A stretch of 64,000 nt of DNA from Streptomyces lanatus (lineage in GTDB: Bacteria; Actinomycetota; Actinomycetes; Streptomycetales; Streptomycetaceae): NCBI RefSeq assembly GCF_014655715.1, contig NZ_BNBM01000020.1:1-64000 (forward strand), in the 5' to 3' direction. The notes under the pieces are model-generated. The model worked only from the letters and a program-made list of their open reading frames with translations. It was not told the origin of the DNA and did not search any database. The position numbers and the translations under genes are program-made. This document shows, in pieces, positions 26,394 through 34,355 of the stretch. Each line of letters begins with the position of its first letter. The stretch's first letter is position 1.

Positions 26394-27193
26394 GGCTCGG
26401 ACCTCGCAAGGGTCTCGGGGATGTTCAGGACCGGAATCAGATACCTGATGCGCGTGTCTATGTCTGCCGCAGCTTCCTGAAAGGCGGCGTAGCCGGCCTG
26501 GCCGGTGCCGTCGGTCGCGCCCGGGTCGGCCATGCTCCAGTGGACCTGCCGAGTACCGAACCTCGGACAGTCCTCGCGGGCCTTGTCGCACAAAGTGATC
26601 ACGTGGTCGAAGCGGCGTCCGGCCAAGGCCTCCACGTGTCGGGTGCGGGTCCGCCCACCGGAGAGGCTGATGCCGTACGACTCACGCAGCACCCTCACCG
26701 CATAGGGGTGCAGATCCGGTTTGGGGCTGGTGCCCGCACTGGCCGTCGTCACGCGGCCGGCGGTGTGGTGGCGCAGCAGTGCTTCGGCGATCGGCGAGCG
26801 GGAGCTGTTGCCCGTGCATACGAAGAGCACCGCCACCCGGTGGGATCGCGCCCCGGCGACCGGGCGATGGGGGAGTGCGGTGTCCTGGCGCAACGCCGGA
26901 TGCAGGGCGGCACCGCTGGCAGCCAGCGCCTCGGCGCAACGGTCCAGGTCGAGGCGGTAATAGCTGTCCCGGCCGTCGAAGCTGCTGCGCCTGGCCGCGA
27001 CCAGACCGCCGTCGCGTAGCAGCCGCAAGTGGTACGACACCAGATTCTGTGGCTCCCCGACGCGTTCCACCAGTTCACGGACCCGATGGTCGCCTTCGGC
27101 GAGTGCCGTCAGCAGCTGCCAGCGCAGCGGATGGGCGGCGAGCCTGAGGAACTGGGGCGGCTCGACGGTCACGTCCTGGGGATGGGAGCCCAT
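26390..27193 (-). CDS. ArsR-type regulator fused to low-molecular-weight phosphatase (arsenate reductase-like)
   Basis: The 267-residue fusion has an ArsR winged HTH at about 15-95 (LRWQLLTALAEGDHRVRELV, NLVSYHLRLLRDGGLV). A low-molecular-weight phosphatase/ArsC domain at about 119-267 has the P-loop CTGNSSR (Cys126 to Arg132) and a later DP-type acid (MADPGA). Such a fusion could couple sensing with reduction of arsenate in one chain. The ATG at 27193 is chosen because the domain begins there; upstream in-frame starts run through the operator. It probably represses itself and the divergent MFS gene. Confidence 0.88.
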   Translation of the reverse strand: MGSHPQDVTVEPPQFLRLAAHPLRWQLLTALAEGDHRVRELVERVGEPQNLVSYHLRLLRDGGLVAARRSSFDGRDSYYRLDLDRCAEALAASGAALHPALRQDTALPHRPVAGARSHRVAVLFVCTGNSSRSPIAEALLRHHTAGRVTTASAGTSPKPDLHPYAVRVLRESYGISLSGGRTRTRHVEALAGRRFDHVITLCDKAREDCPRFGTRQVHWSMADPGATDGTGQAGYAAFQEAAADIDTRIRYLIPVLNIPETLARSEP

Positions 27194-27201
27194 ATGTCGA
27201 A

Positions 27202-27229
27202 GATATATCAAACGGGATTGATGCATCAA
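27202..27229. promoter_or_regulatory. ArsR-type operator cluster between divergent genes
   Basis: Three half-sites alternate: ATCAA (27207-27211), six bases, TTGAT (27218-27222), then ATCAA (27225-27229). The last two form the perfect palindrome TTGATGCATCAA (27218-27229). GATATATC (27202-27209) overlaps the left side. The cluster begins 9 bases before the ArsR-ArsC start and faces the MFS gene on the other side. Binding by the adjacent ArsR domain is inferred. Confidence 0.6.
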
Positions 27230-27457
27230 CCCATGTGAGGCAGGTGGAGGCCGCATGACGCAGATCACGTCAAGACGCGGCCCGATCTTGGAATGCGCGG
27301 TTCACCGTCGCTGCTGCACTGTTGATGGGCTTGCCCTGTGTGGGGGTGCGCTGGGCAACGGTGCTCGACGCGGCCGGCTGAGGTGGATGTCTTCCGACCT
27401 CGGCCTTCTCTGCTCCCTCGTCCCCGGACCGCTGTCTTCGAAAGGTTCCCCCGCACC

Positions 27458-28684
27458 ATGCCTCTGGCTCTGTTGGCCCTGGCTGTCGTCGCCTTCGGCA
27501 TCGGCACGACCGAGTTCGCCACGATGGGGCTGCTGCCCCAGATCGCCGACGGGATCGGAGTGTCGGTGCCCCAGGCCGGCAATCTCGTGTCGGCCTACGC
27601 CCTCGGTGTCGTCGTCGGTGCCCCCGTACTGACCGGCATCGGTGCACGCATACCGCACAAGAAGCTGCTCCTGCTGTTGTCCGGACTGTTCGTGATCGGC
27701 AACATCGCCTCCGCGCTCGCTCCGAACTTCGGCCTGCTGTTCGCCGCGCGTTTCCTGGCGGGGCTGCCGCACGGCGCGCTGTTCGGCGTCGGCGCCGTCG
27801 TCGCCTCCCGGCTGGTCGCTCCCGACCGGGCCGCGCGCGCCGTGTCGATGATGTTCCTCGGCCTGACGGTCGCGAACATCGTCGGCGTCCCGGCCGGTAC
27901 CGCGCTCGGCCAGCAGCTGGGCTGGCGGTCCGCCTACGTCGCCGTCGCCGTCATCGGGCTCATCGCGCTCGCCGCACTGGCCGCGTTCGTCCCGCACCAG
28001 CCCCGCGGTCAGCAGGCCGGCATCCGCCACGAGGTGCGGGCCATGAAGAACCGGCAGGTTGCGATCGGCCTGGCCACGGCGGTGGTCGGATTCGGCGGCT
28101 TCTTCGCCGTCTACAGCTACCTCGTGCCGATGCTGACGAACCTGACAGGCATCTCCGACACCTCGACCACCCTGGTCCTCGCGCTGTACGGCGTGGGCAT
28201 GACGGCCGGCACGCTGATCGCCGGCCCCCTCACTGACCGCGCCCTGCGCCCGACTCTCTACGCGGGACTCGCCCTGCTCGCGGCCGGACTGGTGACGTTC
28301 TACTTCACCGTCCACAGCACCGCCGCGGCCCTGGTCACGATCACCTTCATCGGCGCGATGGGCGCCCTCATCACCACCCCCGTCCAGATGCTGCTGATGG
28401 CGAAGGCCAAGAACGCTCCGACGATGGCCGCGGCCTCCAACCACTCCGCCTTCAACCTGGCCAACGCCGGCGGCGCCTGGCTCGGCGGACTGGCCATCTC
28501 CGCCGGCTGGGGCTGGGCCTCACCGAACCTCGTCGGTGCCGCCCTCGCCGTGGCAGGCCTCGGCCTGGCCTTCATGGGCGGTCTCATGGACCGGGGCGGC
28601 CGAAGCTCCGAGAGCTCCGAAGTGATCACGTCGTCCGCTGCGGAGACCCTGGCGAAGCCGGCGCCCACCAATTCGGCGACCTGA
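27458..28684 (+). CDS. MFS transporter, 12-helix drug/sugar efflux type
   Basis: A 408-residue major-facilitator protein with twelve hydrophobic helices. It starts with FGIGTTEFATMGLLPQIA and has the motif-C-like segment VVGAPVLTGIGARIPHKKLL, characteristic of the DHA1/AraJ-like efflux group. Typical substrates are drugs or arabinose-like sugars. The ATG at 27458 begins the first helix; GAAAGG lies 12 bases upstream. It is divergent from the ArsR-ArsC fusion and shares its operator region, so metalloid or oxidative control is possible. A hairpin terminator follows. Confidence 0.9.
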   Translation: MPLALLALAVVAFGIGTTEFATMGLLPQIADGIGVSVPQAGNLVSAYALGVVVGAPVLTGIGARIPHKKLLLLLSGLFVIGNIASALAPNFGLLFAARFLAGLPHGALFGVGAVVASRLVAPDRAARAVSMMFLGLTVANIVGVPAGTALGQQLGWRSAYVAVAVIGLIALAALAAFVPHQPRGQQAGIRHEVRAMKNRQVAIGLATAVVGFGGFFAVYSYLVPMLTNLTGISDTSTTLVLALYGVGMTAGTLIAGPLTDRALRPTLYAGLALLAAGLVTFYFTVHSTAAALVTITFIGAMGALITTPVQMLLMAKAKNAPTMAAASNHSAFNLANAGGAWLGGLAISAGWGWASPNLVGAALAVAGLGLAFMGGLMDRGGRSSESSEVITSSAAETLAKPAPTNSAT

Positions 28685-28691
28685 AGCAGAA

Positions 28692-28720
28692 GGTGGCCTG
28701 TGCGAGACACACAGGCCACC
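28692..28720 (+). terminator. intrinsic terminator-type hairpin between convergent genes
   Basis: GGTGGCCTGTG at 28692-28702 pairs perfectly with CACAGGCCACC at 28710-28720 around a 7-base loop, 8 bases after the MFS stop. The GH5 gene ends just beyond it on the opposite strand, so it may serve both. Confidence 0.8.
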
Positions 28721-28758
28721 GGATCGATCATGCTCATCTGCGGTTGTCCATCATCCGG

Positions 28759-29832
28759 TCACGCGGTGGGGAAGTTGTCCGGCGACATGATCCGCTCACG
28801 GATCCAGACTCCGGCGGGCTTCAGTGATGAAGTGCCGGTCCAGGGGCCGGACCTGTCGCAGGTTCCGGTCTTGAAGACGGCTCCGGTGCGGTTGTCGTCG
28901 GAGAAGTTCCAGTTCGTCCAGCTGATCTTCTTGCCGGCCATGAGGTCGAGGTAGCGCTGTGACATGGCGAAGTCGTTGCTGCCCTCGCCGGCGTAGTTCT
29001 GGGTGCCGAACTCGGTGACGAACACCGGGAGCTTGTCGGCGGCCCGGGAGAGCGTCGCCAGGTACTCGTCGCGGTGCGAGTACGCGTAGAAGTGGAAGGT
29101 GTACATGATGTTGGACGCCCTGACCGGGTTGTTCACCACCTCCGATTCGTCGGCGCCCTCGGAAACACCGAAGGATGACCATGCGCGCGTTCCGACCAGC
29201 ACGGGAGCATCGGAGTCGATGTTGCGGATGGTCGGGATGATCTGCTCCGCGTAGCTCTTGATCCGCGACCAGCTCACGCCACTGGGCTCGTTCGCGATCT
29301 CGTAGAGGACGTTGTTCTTGTCCTTGTTGCGGCCCGCGATGTCGGTGAAGAACTTCCGGGCCTTGCTCAGGTTGGCGTGGGGGTCGCCGGGGGTGAGCAT
29401 GTGCCAGTCGACGATCACGTACATCCCGCGGTCGGTCGCCTGCTGGATGAGGGAGTTCGCGAGGTTGGTGAAGTGCTGGGGGTTCGTCTCGTAGCCGCCC
29501 TCCTGTACGTACGTCGAGACACGCAGGACGTCGGCCTTCCAGTCGTCGGCCAGGGCGTTGAGCGAACCGCTGGTCAGACAGTGCGGGTACCACTGGGTGC
29601 CATGGGTGCTCATGCCCCGTAACTGGATGGGGTTTCCACGGCTGTTGCACAGCTTGGTGCCACAGACCTTGAGCTGTCCGTTGGCGGAGACCGGGGTGGC
29701 AGCGGCGGCACGCTGACCGTTGGTGGTCGCGTGGGCCGAGCCGGTCGGGATGACGCTGAGGAGGAGCAGCAGGACGCTGCCGAGCACGGTGGCTACGACT
29801 CCCTGCCGCAGGGACGGAAGAGTTGCCCTCAT
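28759..29832 (-). CDS. secreted glycoside hydrolase family 5 (endoglucanase-like), contains a TTA codon
   Basis: This 357-residue protein has a signal peptide (hydrophobic 12-30, AHA cleavage) and a GH5 barrel. The acid/base Glu182 is in YEIANEPSG and the nucleophile Glu274 in FVTEFGT. GH5 enzymes of this shape hydrolyse beta-1,4-glucan internally. No carbohydrate-binding module is present. Leu71 is encoded by TTA (29622-29620), a codon that in Streptomyces needs the developmentally regulated bldA tRNA. CGAGG precedes the ATG by 5 bases, and two palindromic motifs lie upstream. Confidence 0.92.
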   Translation of the reverse strand: MRATLPSLRQGVVATVLGSVLLLLLSVIPTGSAHATTNGQRAAAATPVSANGQLKVCGTKLCNSRGNPIQLRGMSTHGTQWYPHCLTSGSLNALADDWKADVLRVSTYVQEGGYETNPQHFTNLANSLIQQATDRGMYVIVDWHMLTPGDPHANLSKARKFFTDIAGRNKDKNNVLYEIANEPSGVSWSRIKSYAEQIIPTIRNIDSDAPVLVGTRAWSSFGVSEGADESEVVNNPVRASNIMYTFHFYAYSHRDEYLATLSRAADKLPVFVTEFGTQNYAGEGSNDFAMSQRYLDLMAGKKISWTNWNFSDDNRTGAVFKTGTCDRSGPWTGTSSLKPAGVWIRERIMSPDNFPTA

Positions 29833-29839
29833 ATGAACC

Positions 29840-29874
29840 TCGTTCACGTGAGCGATTGATAGGAAAGCTTCCTA
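29840..29874. promoter_or_regulatory. two inverted-repeat motifs upstream of the GH5 gene
   Basis: TCGTTCACGTGAGCGA (29840-29855, symmetrical except one base pair) lies just upstream of the ribosome-binding site. TAGGAAAGCTTCCTA (29860-29874, near-symmetrical) lies 28-42 bases before the start. The second resembles TAGGAAA-type inverted repeats found ahead of many secreted hydrolase genes in streptomycetes; the binding protein is not identified here. Confidence 0.45.
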
Positions 29875-29951
29875 ATGAAGAAAGCAGAGCCGTACTGGGG
29901 CAACAAGGGCCTGGTCGTCATCCACACTCACTCAGACATTCACAGGGGCGC

Positions 29952-29963
29952 TCACATATGTGA
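29952..29963. promoter_or_regulatory. 12-bp palindrome TCACATATGTGA
   Basis: A perfect palindrome in the 278-base gap between the divergent GH5 gene and the small secreted zinc-protein gene. The half-site resembles CRP/FNR-type TCACA elements but lacks their central spacer. No regulator can be assigned. Confidence 0.35.
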
Positions 29964-30110
29964 TCGAGAGGTGCATCGGAACCGGTGAACGAGCTCACCT
30001 GTTCCGCTTTGCCCTCTGGCCAACGCGCGTAGACCGCGGGCACGATGCTTCTGCACCGCCTGCACAGCTGCCCCACAGGAACCGTGGCCCACCGCAGGAA
30101 GGTCCCCCGC

Positions 30111-30626
30111 ATGAAGGTCACCCAGGCCTTGAAGCTCCGCTCGGTCCTGACCGCGCTCGCCCTCGTCATCGCCCCCGGCGCCGTCGTCATCGGTACCGCC
30201 GGTGAAGCGTTCGCCGTCACCAAGATCAGCCACGCCACCGCGACCTCCATGTTCCAGCAGGTCGGCATCACCTGGTCGTCGTCCGGGAACTGCTCCGACC
30301 GCAACAACGCCACCTGTACGTCGTTCGAGCAGCTCAACCTGGCCACCGCCCAAGGCGCACAGACCCTCAAGCGGGCCAGCGGCTGTGCCCTGAACATCAC
30401 GGGTGGCACCGAGACCGGACACGCCTCCGGCACGTACTCGCACTGGAACGGCTACAAGCTCGACTACAGCAAATACACCTGTCTCGGGAACTACATCAAG
30501 AACAACTTCACCTACATCGGCCCGCGCGGCGACGGGGCTCCCCGGTGGCGTTCCGGCTCGGGCAACATCTACGCCGACGAGGGCAACCACTGGGACGTCC
30601 TCTACTACAACTGCGGCGGCTGCTGA
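30111..30626 (+). CDS. small secreted M15-like zinc peptidase
   Basis: A 171-residue protein with a clear Sec signal (about 1-36, cleavage near AFA). The mature part has the metal-ligand pattern of the M15/hedgehog-type DD-peptidase fold: SHWNGYKLD gives His111 and Asp118 with the proper seven-residue spacing, and EGNHWD gives Glu157 and His160. Four or more cysteines (61, 69, 92, 124, 168, 171) suggest disulfides. Cleavage of D-amino-acid peptide bonds in the wall is plausible. The ATG at 30111 follows GCAGGAAGG with 8-base spacing. Confidence 0.7.
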   Translation: MKVTQALKLRSVLTALALVIAPGAVVIGTAGEAFAVTKISHATATSMFQQVGITWSSSGNCSDRNNATCTSFEQLNLATAQGAQTLKRASGCALNITGGTETGHASGTYSHWNGYKLDYSKYTCLGNYIKNNFTYIGPRGDGAPRWRSGSGNIYADEGNHWDVLYYNCGGC

Positions 30627-30652
30627 AGAGATCGCGGAGTCGGCCAGGCCTG

Positions 30653-30672
30653 GGTTCTGTCTCTTTGATGGG
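30653..30672 (+). repeat. solitary IS end (left half of a 15-bp inverted repeat)
   Basis: GGTTCTGTCTCTTTG at 30653-30667 is the exact reverse complement of 34088-34102, the outer end of the IS5-type remnant 3.4 kb away. The following ATGGGT is shared directly with the left end of that remnant at about 33435-33445. It looks like an orphan insertion-sequence terminus. Confidence 0.7.
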
Positions 30673-30747
30673 TAGGGGGAACCGGCGCCGGAGGAGGCTG
30701 CGTCCATCGATACACAAGATCGTTAGTGGGGCGCAGAGGAGTTCGTG

Positions 30748-31371
30748 ATGACCGGCACGGCCACCCGTTACCTCTATCTGGTTCGGCACGGCGAAGCAGC
30801 GTCGGAGGAGAGCGGGCTGACGGACGGGGGCCGTCAGCAAGCCATGCTCCTCGGCCGGCGCCTCCGGGACATCCCTCTCGCGGTTGTTCACCATGGCCCG
30901 CTGCCCCGGGCGGAGCAGACCGCACGTCTGATCGGCGACCAGCTGAAGAATGTCCCCCTGTGCGTCTCGGAAGTTGCCGGTGACTACGTTCCTTACGTGC
31001 CGGTGAGAGACGAGCTTCCGGCGGAATCCGCAGACTTCTTCCTCCGCTTTCTCGCTGGTGCCACTGAGGAGGAACGGGAGCACGGACCTGCTCTGGCCCG
31101 GCAGGCGCTGGACATGTTCACCGGGCCGGTGGACGGTGAAGAGGACCGGCACGAACTGGTCGTCACCCACAACTTTCTGGTCGCCTGGCTCGTCCGGGAC
31201 GCCATGCATGCGCCGCAATGGCGCTGGCTCGGCCTCAACCACGGCAACGCCGCTCTCACGGTCATCCGATACGTGCCCGGCCGGCCGGCCTCCGTCCTCA
31301 TCTCCAACGACATGCGGCATCTGCCCCCCGAGCTGCGCTGGACGGGCTTTCCCCCCGAGGTGCACATCTAG
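30748..31371 (+). CDS. histidine phosphatase family protein
   Basis: A 207-residue phosphoglycerate-mutase-fold protein. VRHGEA carries the phosphorylated His14. PLPRAEQTA supplies the second arginine region, and VVTHNFLVAWLV the second histidine. Family members dephosphorylate metabolites or proteins. GAGGAG lies 6 bases before the ATG at 30748; a GTG at 30745 is too close. It is intact although flanked by IS debris. Confidence 0.9.
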   Translation: MTGTATRYLYLVRHGEAASEESGLTDGGRQQAMLLGRRLRDIPLAVVHHGPLPRAEQTARLIGDQLKNVPLCVSEVAGDYVPYVPVRDELPAESADFFLRFLAGATEEEREHGPALARQALDMFTGPVDGEEDRHELVVTHNFLVAWLVRDAMHAPQWRWLGLNHGNAALTVIRYVPGRPASVLISNDMRHLPPELRWTGFPPEVHI

Positions 31372-31416
31372 GGCGTGTGTCGAAAGTGGATCTTGGTCGT
31401 GCGATGATCTTGTTTC

Positions 31417-31985
31417 GTGGCGCGTGGAGATCTGGCGGACGAGCAATGGGCCCAGTTGGAGCCGCTGTTGCCGAGGGGCAAGAAGCCCGGCCGGCCGCCG
31501 GTGTGGACGCGGCGGCAGCTGATCGACGGCATACGGTTCCGGGTCCGTACCGGCATCCCCTGGCGGGACATGCCCGCCGGGTACGGGCCGTGGGGCCGGG
31601 CATACGACCTGTTCCGCCGCTGGTAGCGGGACGGCACCTGGCAGCGCATCTTCACCCAGGTCCAGGCCCGGGCCGATGTGAAGGACCTGATCACCTGGGA
31701 TTTCAACATCGACTCCACTGTCTGCCGGGCCCACCAGCATGCCGCCGGTGCGAGGAAAAGGGGGACCTGGAGAAGGAACCGCCGGGCGGTGTCATAACCG
31801 AGCCCGACGACCATGGCCTCGGTCGCTCACGCGGCGGCCTGACCACCAAGCTGCACCTGGCCGTCGAGCAGGGCCAGAAGCCCATGTCCGTCGTGATCAC
31901 CGCAGGGCAGCGCGGGGACTCTCCGCAGTTCGAGGTCGTCCTCGGCCGCGTCAGGGTGCCCCGGCTGGGGACGGGAAGACCGTGC
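31417..31985 (+). pseudogene. IS5-family transposase remnant
   Basis: Starting at GTG 31417 the frame reads DLADEQWAQLEPLLP, PVWTRRQLIDGIRFRVRTGI and PWRDMPAGYGPWGRAYDLF, the usual N-terminus of IS5-group transposases. A TAG at 31624 interrupts it. The same frame resumes (RDGTWQRIFTQVQARADVKD), and after a frameshift GGLTTKLHLAVEQGQKP continues to about 31980. The last part with the catalytic Glu is absent. The sequence 31990-32120 is unrelated. Confidence 0.85.
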
Positions 31986-32120
31986 ACCCGTGTGGCTGTG
32001 ACCAGCACATTCGATAGGCGCCCTAGGAACACCAAGGAGGTCACCTGGACTTCGATGGCCTTGTTCATCAGGGGACAGCCGTCGTCGCTGGTGCCTGTCG
32101 TGAAACCACTGATGATCTTC

Positions 32121-32185
32121 GCGTGATGTCGCGCCGCGGTTGTCCTTCGCTGTAGTTCAGGGCGTGTGCTCCAGCGACATCACGC
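32121..32185. repeat. 12-bp perfect inverted repeat near the IS remnant
   Basis: GCGTGATGTCGC (32121-32132) and GCGACATCACGC (32174-32185) are exact complements separated by 41 bases. No gene lies between them. This may be a leftover terminal inverted-repeat pair or a weak terminator for the leftward acetyltransferase gene that ends at 32243. Confidence 0.45.
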
Positions 32186-32242
32186 GGCGAAACTCAGTGA
32201 CGGCCTGGGGAGCGATTACCAGTGACGGCTGGTTGGTCAGGG

Positions 32243-32710
32243 CTAGGAGACGTTGAGCGGCAGATCTCGGTGGAAGACGGCCATAGCCTGGCCGGGGCCG
32301 TTGTAGTCATCGACGATCTTCGTGTTGAAGCCGAGGCTGCGGTGGAAGGCGATTGAGCCGGTGTTCTCGATTGACGTGATCGCCTTCAACTGCCGTGCAC
32401 CATGACGTTCCGCTGCTTCGGCGAACGCCGTATACAGACGACGCCCGAGACCGGTGCCACGGGCGTCGTCCCGCGTGGCGATCAGATGCACGTAGCCGGT
32501 GCCCTCTGGGGTGACGAACCCGAAGATGTACCCACGGATTCCGTCTTCGGCTCTGGCAACCAAGCAGGTGGAACCGAACTCCTGCACCAGTGCAAGAAGG
32601 TGTAGCGACCGAAGGTCGCGTTCGCCCCAGTAACGGGGGTGATCAGTCAGGACCTGATGGAAGTCGGCCACCCCGGCGGTTGCGATGTGTATCCCCATGG
32701 TGACGATCAT
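32243..32710 (-). CDS. GNAT-family N-acetyltransferase
   Basis: A 155-residue GNAT domain. The acetyl-CoA pyrophosphate loop is DDARGTGLGRRLYTAF (Q/RxxGxG/A type), preceded by the beta4 strand GYVHLIATR and followed by AFHRSLGF. Acceptor unknown. The ATG at 32710 has AAGG upstream; a second ATG at 32698 would trim four residues. It sits within the IS-bounded segment, next to a second GNAT gene in the same direction. Confidence 0.87.
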   Translation of the reverse strand: MIVTMGIHIATAGVADFHQVLTDHPRYWGERDLRSLHLLALVQEFGSTCLVARAEDGIRGYIFGFVTPEGTGYVHLIATRDDARGTGLGRRLYTAFAEAAERHGARQLKAITSIENTGSIAFHRSLGFNTKIVDDYNGPGQAMAVFHRDLPLNVS

Positions 32711-32822
32711 GGCAGGTGCCTTGGCCGTTACGGGCGAAGGTCCGCACGGAGGCACCGAGCCGTGGCCATCAGGCACGACGAACTCGCGGTCCGCTACGAG
32801 GCTACCGTCCTCGTTGCCGCCT

Positions 32823-33401
32823 TCAGCGAGTGGTTGTGACGTACTGGTCCGACGACAACTCGAACACCCGTACTCGCCGACCGCAGGTGGGATTGACGGT
32901 CTCACGGACCAGATGCATTCCCAGTTTGGTCATGATCCGTTCGGAGGCGTCGTTGCCCACTTGAGCGATGCTGACGATCCGCTCCAGTCCTCGCTCTTCG
33001 AACCCGAACCGCACAGCGGCCGCAGCGGCCTCGGTGGCCAAGCCCTGCCCCCAGTGGGAACGTCCCAGCCGCCAGCCGACCTCAACCGCCGGCAGTACCT
33101 CCGGCAAGAAGTTGGGTACCGAAAGGCCGGTGAACCCGGCCAACTCGCCAGTGGACCGGATCTCCACGGCGAACAGGCCGAAGCCCTGTGACTCCCACTC
33201 GCTCTCCCATGCCCGGACCCCGCCGCGAGTCTGCTGTTCGTCACGGACGCTGCCGTCACGGATCCACCGCATGACCTCGGGGTCGGCATTGACGGCAGCC
33301 ATGGGCGCAACGTCTTCCTCGCGCCAGCGACGCAGGATCAAACGGGGAGTCCCAAGCGTGACCATCCAATCATTTTGGATCACAGATGGGCTCTCCGTCA
33401 T
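32823..33401 (-). CDS. GNAT-family N-acetyltransferase, RimJ/RimL-like
   Basis: A 192-residue protein of the RimJ/RimL branch. It starts with TPRLILRRWREEDVAPM, has the CoA-binding segment GRSHWGQGLATEAAAA and ends with MTKLGMHLV. The family acetylates protein N-termini, ribosomal proteins or antibiotics such as aminoglycosides; which applies here is unknown. The start is uncertain: ATG 33401 has GGTGAGG immediately upstream, and GTG 33425 is possible. Confidence 0.85.
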   Translation of the reverse strand: MTESPSVIQNDWMVTLGTPRLILRRWREEDVAPMAAVNADPEVMRWIRDGSVRDEQQTRGGVRAWESEWESQGFGLFAVEIRSTGELAGFTGLSVPNFLPEVLPAVEVGWRLGRSHWGQGLATEAAAAAVRFGFEERGLERIVSIAQVGNDASERIMTKLGMHLVRETVNPTCGRRVRVFELSSDQYVTTTR

Positions 33402-33431
33402 CCTCACCAGGCACTTTCGATACACGCCGTA

Positions 33432-34102
33432 GCGCGTGCCTCTTTGATGGGTGTGTCAGTTGATCAGTTGTGTCCGTCCGATTAGTGATCACCGATGCGA
33501 TGTGGGACCGGATCGAGCCGCTGATGCCTGCGGATCCGGTGCGCGGGCGGCGGTGGGCCGACCACCGCCGCATTCTCGAGGCCATCGCGTGGAAGTACCG
33601 CACCTGCTCGCCCTGGCGGGACCGGCCCGACGAGCTCGGCTCGTTCCAGACCGCTCGCAAACGGCTGATCAGATGGGCCATCGACGGCACCTGGGAGATG
33701 ATCGTCAGCGCCGTCCTGACGGCTGCTGACGCCACAGACGACATTGACTGGACGGTGTCGGTGGACTCGACGGTCGTCCCGGGCTCACCAGCACGCCGCA
33801 GGAGCACGAAAAAGGGAGCGACCTGCTTCGGTGAGCCGCAGATCACGCACTCGGACGTTCCCGCGGCGGGCTGAGCACCAAGGTCCACCTTGCCGCAGAC
33901 GGTTACGCACGCCCCTTGGCCTTCACCGTGACCGCAGGCCAGGCTGGTGACGCACCCGCCTTCGAATCGGTGATGTCCCGCATCCGCGTGCCCCGCAACG
34001 GCCCGGCCACACGAACGGACAAACTTGCGATCGCCTACCAGGCCGCACTCCACCTCGCCAGCATCCTTATCTGGATCCGATGCTGACCAAAGAGACAGAA
34101 CC
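33432..34102 (+). mobile_element. IS5-family insertion sequence remnant
   Basis: The element spans a degenerate left end (CCTCTTTGATGGGTGTG near 33438) and an intact right end (CAAAGAGACAGAACC, 34088-34102). It encloses a broken transposase at 33470-34086. About half the expected length is missing through an internal deletion. Confidence 0.75.
33470..34086 (+). pseudogene. IS5-family transposase, frameshifted and internally deleted
   Basis: GTG 33470 starts ITDAMWDRIEPLMPADPVRG and continues through WKYRTCSPWRDRPDELGSFQ to the first catalytic Asp region (VSVDSTVV). After a frameshift near 33860 the sequence LSTKVHLAADGYARPLAFTV follows, then about 90 codons including the later catalytic residues are missing. 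The extreme C-terminus (LAIAYQAALHLASILIWIR) follows directly. It cannot encode an active enzyme. Confidence 0.85.
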
Positions 34103-34103
34103 T

Positions 34104-34355
34104 AGGGCCGTGTCCAGGTGGCGGTCGTTCCCGGTGGACGCCACAGGTCCGTACTGCGGACGCCCGCCGGGAAGACGCCACGGTTCTGCTCGAGGTGTGC
34201 GCGATCACCCAGTCGTAGTCGTGCCGCCCGGTCCGCGCTGCGAAATCTACGACCGACGTGAGCGCGACCGCCGAGTTCCACCAACTGGTGCGCCACCAGC
34301 CCTCGTTGGTTTGGTCAGGAACCGACCTGCCGGGCGTCTTCCCGACCGTCATCAA
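34104..34355 (-). pseudogene. fragment resembling glycoside hydrolase family 76
   Basis: Leftward from about 34355 the translation reads GWWRTSWWNSAVALTSVVDF then AARTGRHDYDWVIAHT. After a one-base shift LEQNRGVFPAG follows. The WWNSA-ALT-V-D-Y-RTG-YDW pattern is that of the N-terminal part of GH76 alpha-1,6-mannanases. The rest is cut off exactly at the right end of the IS remnant (34102), which suggests that the insertion or its rearrangement destroyed the gene. Confidence 0.5.
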
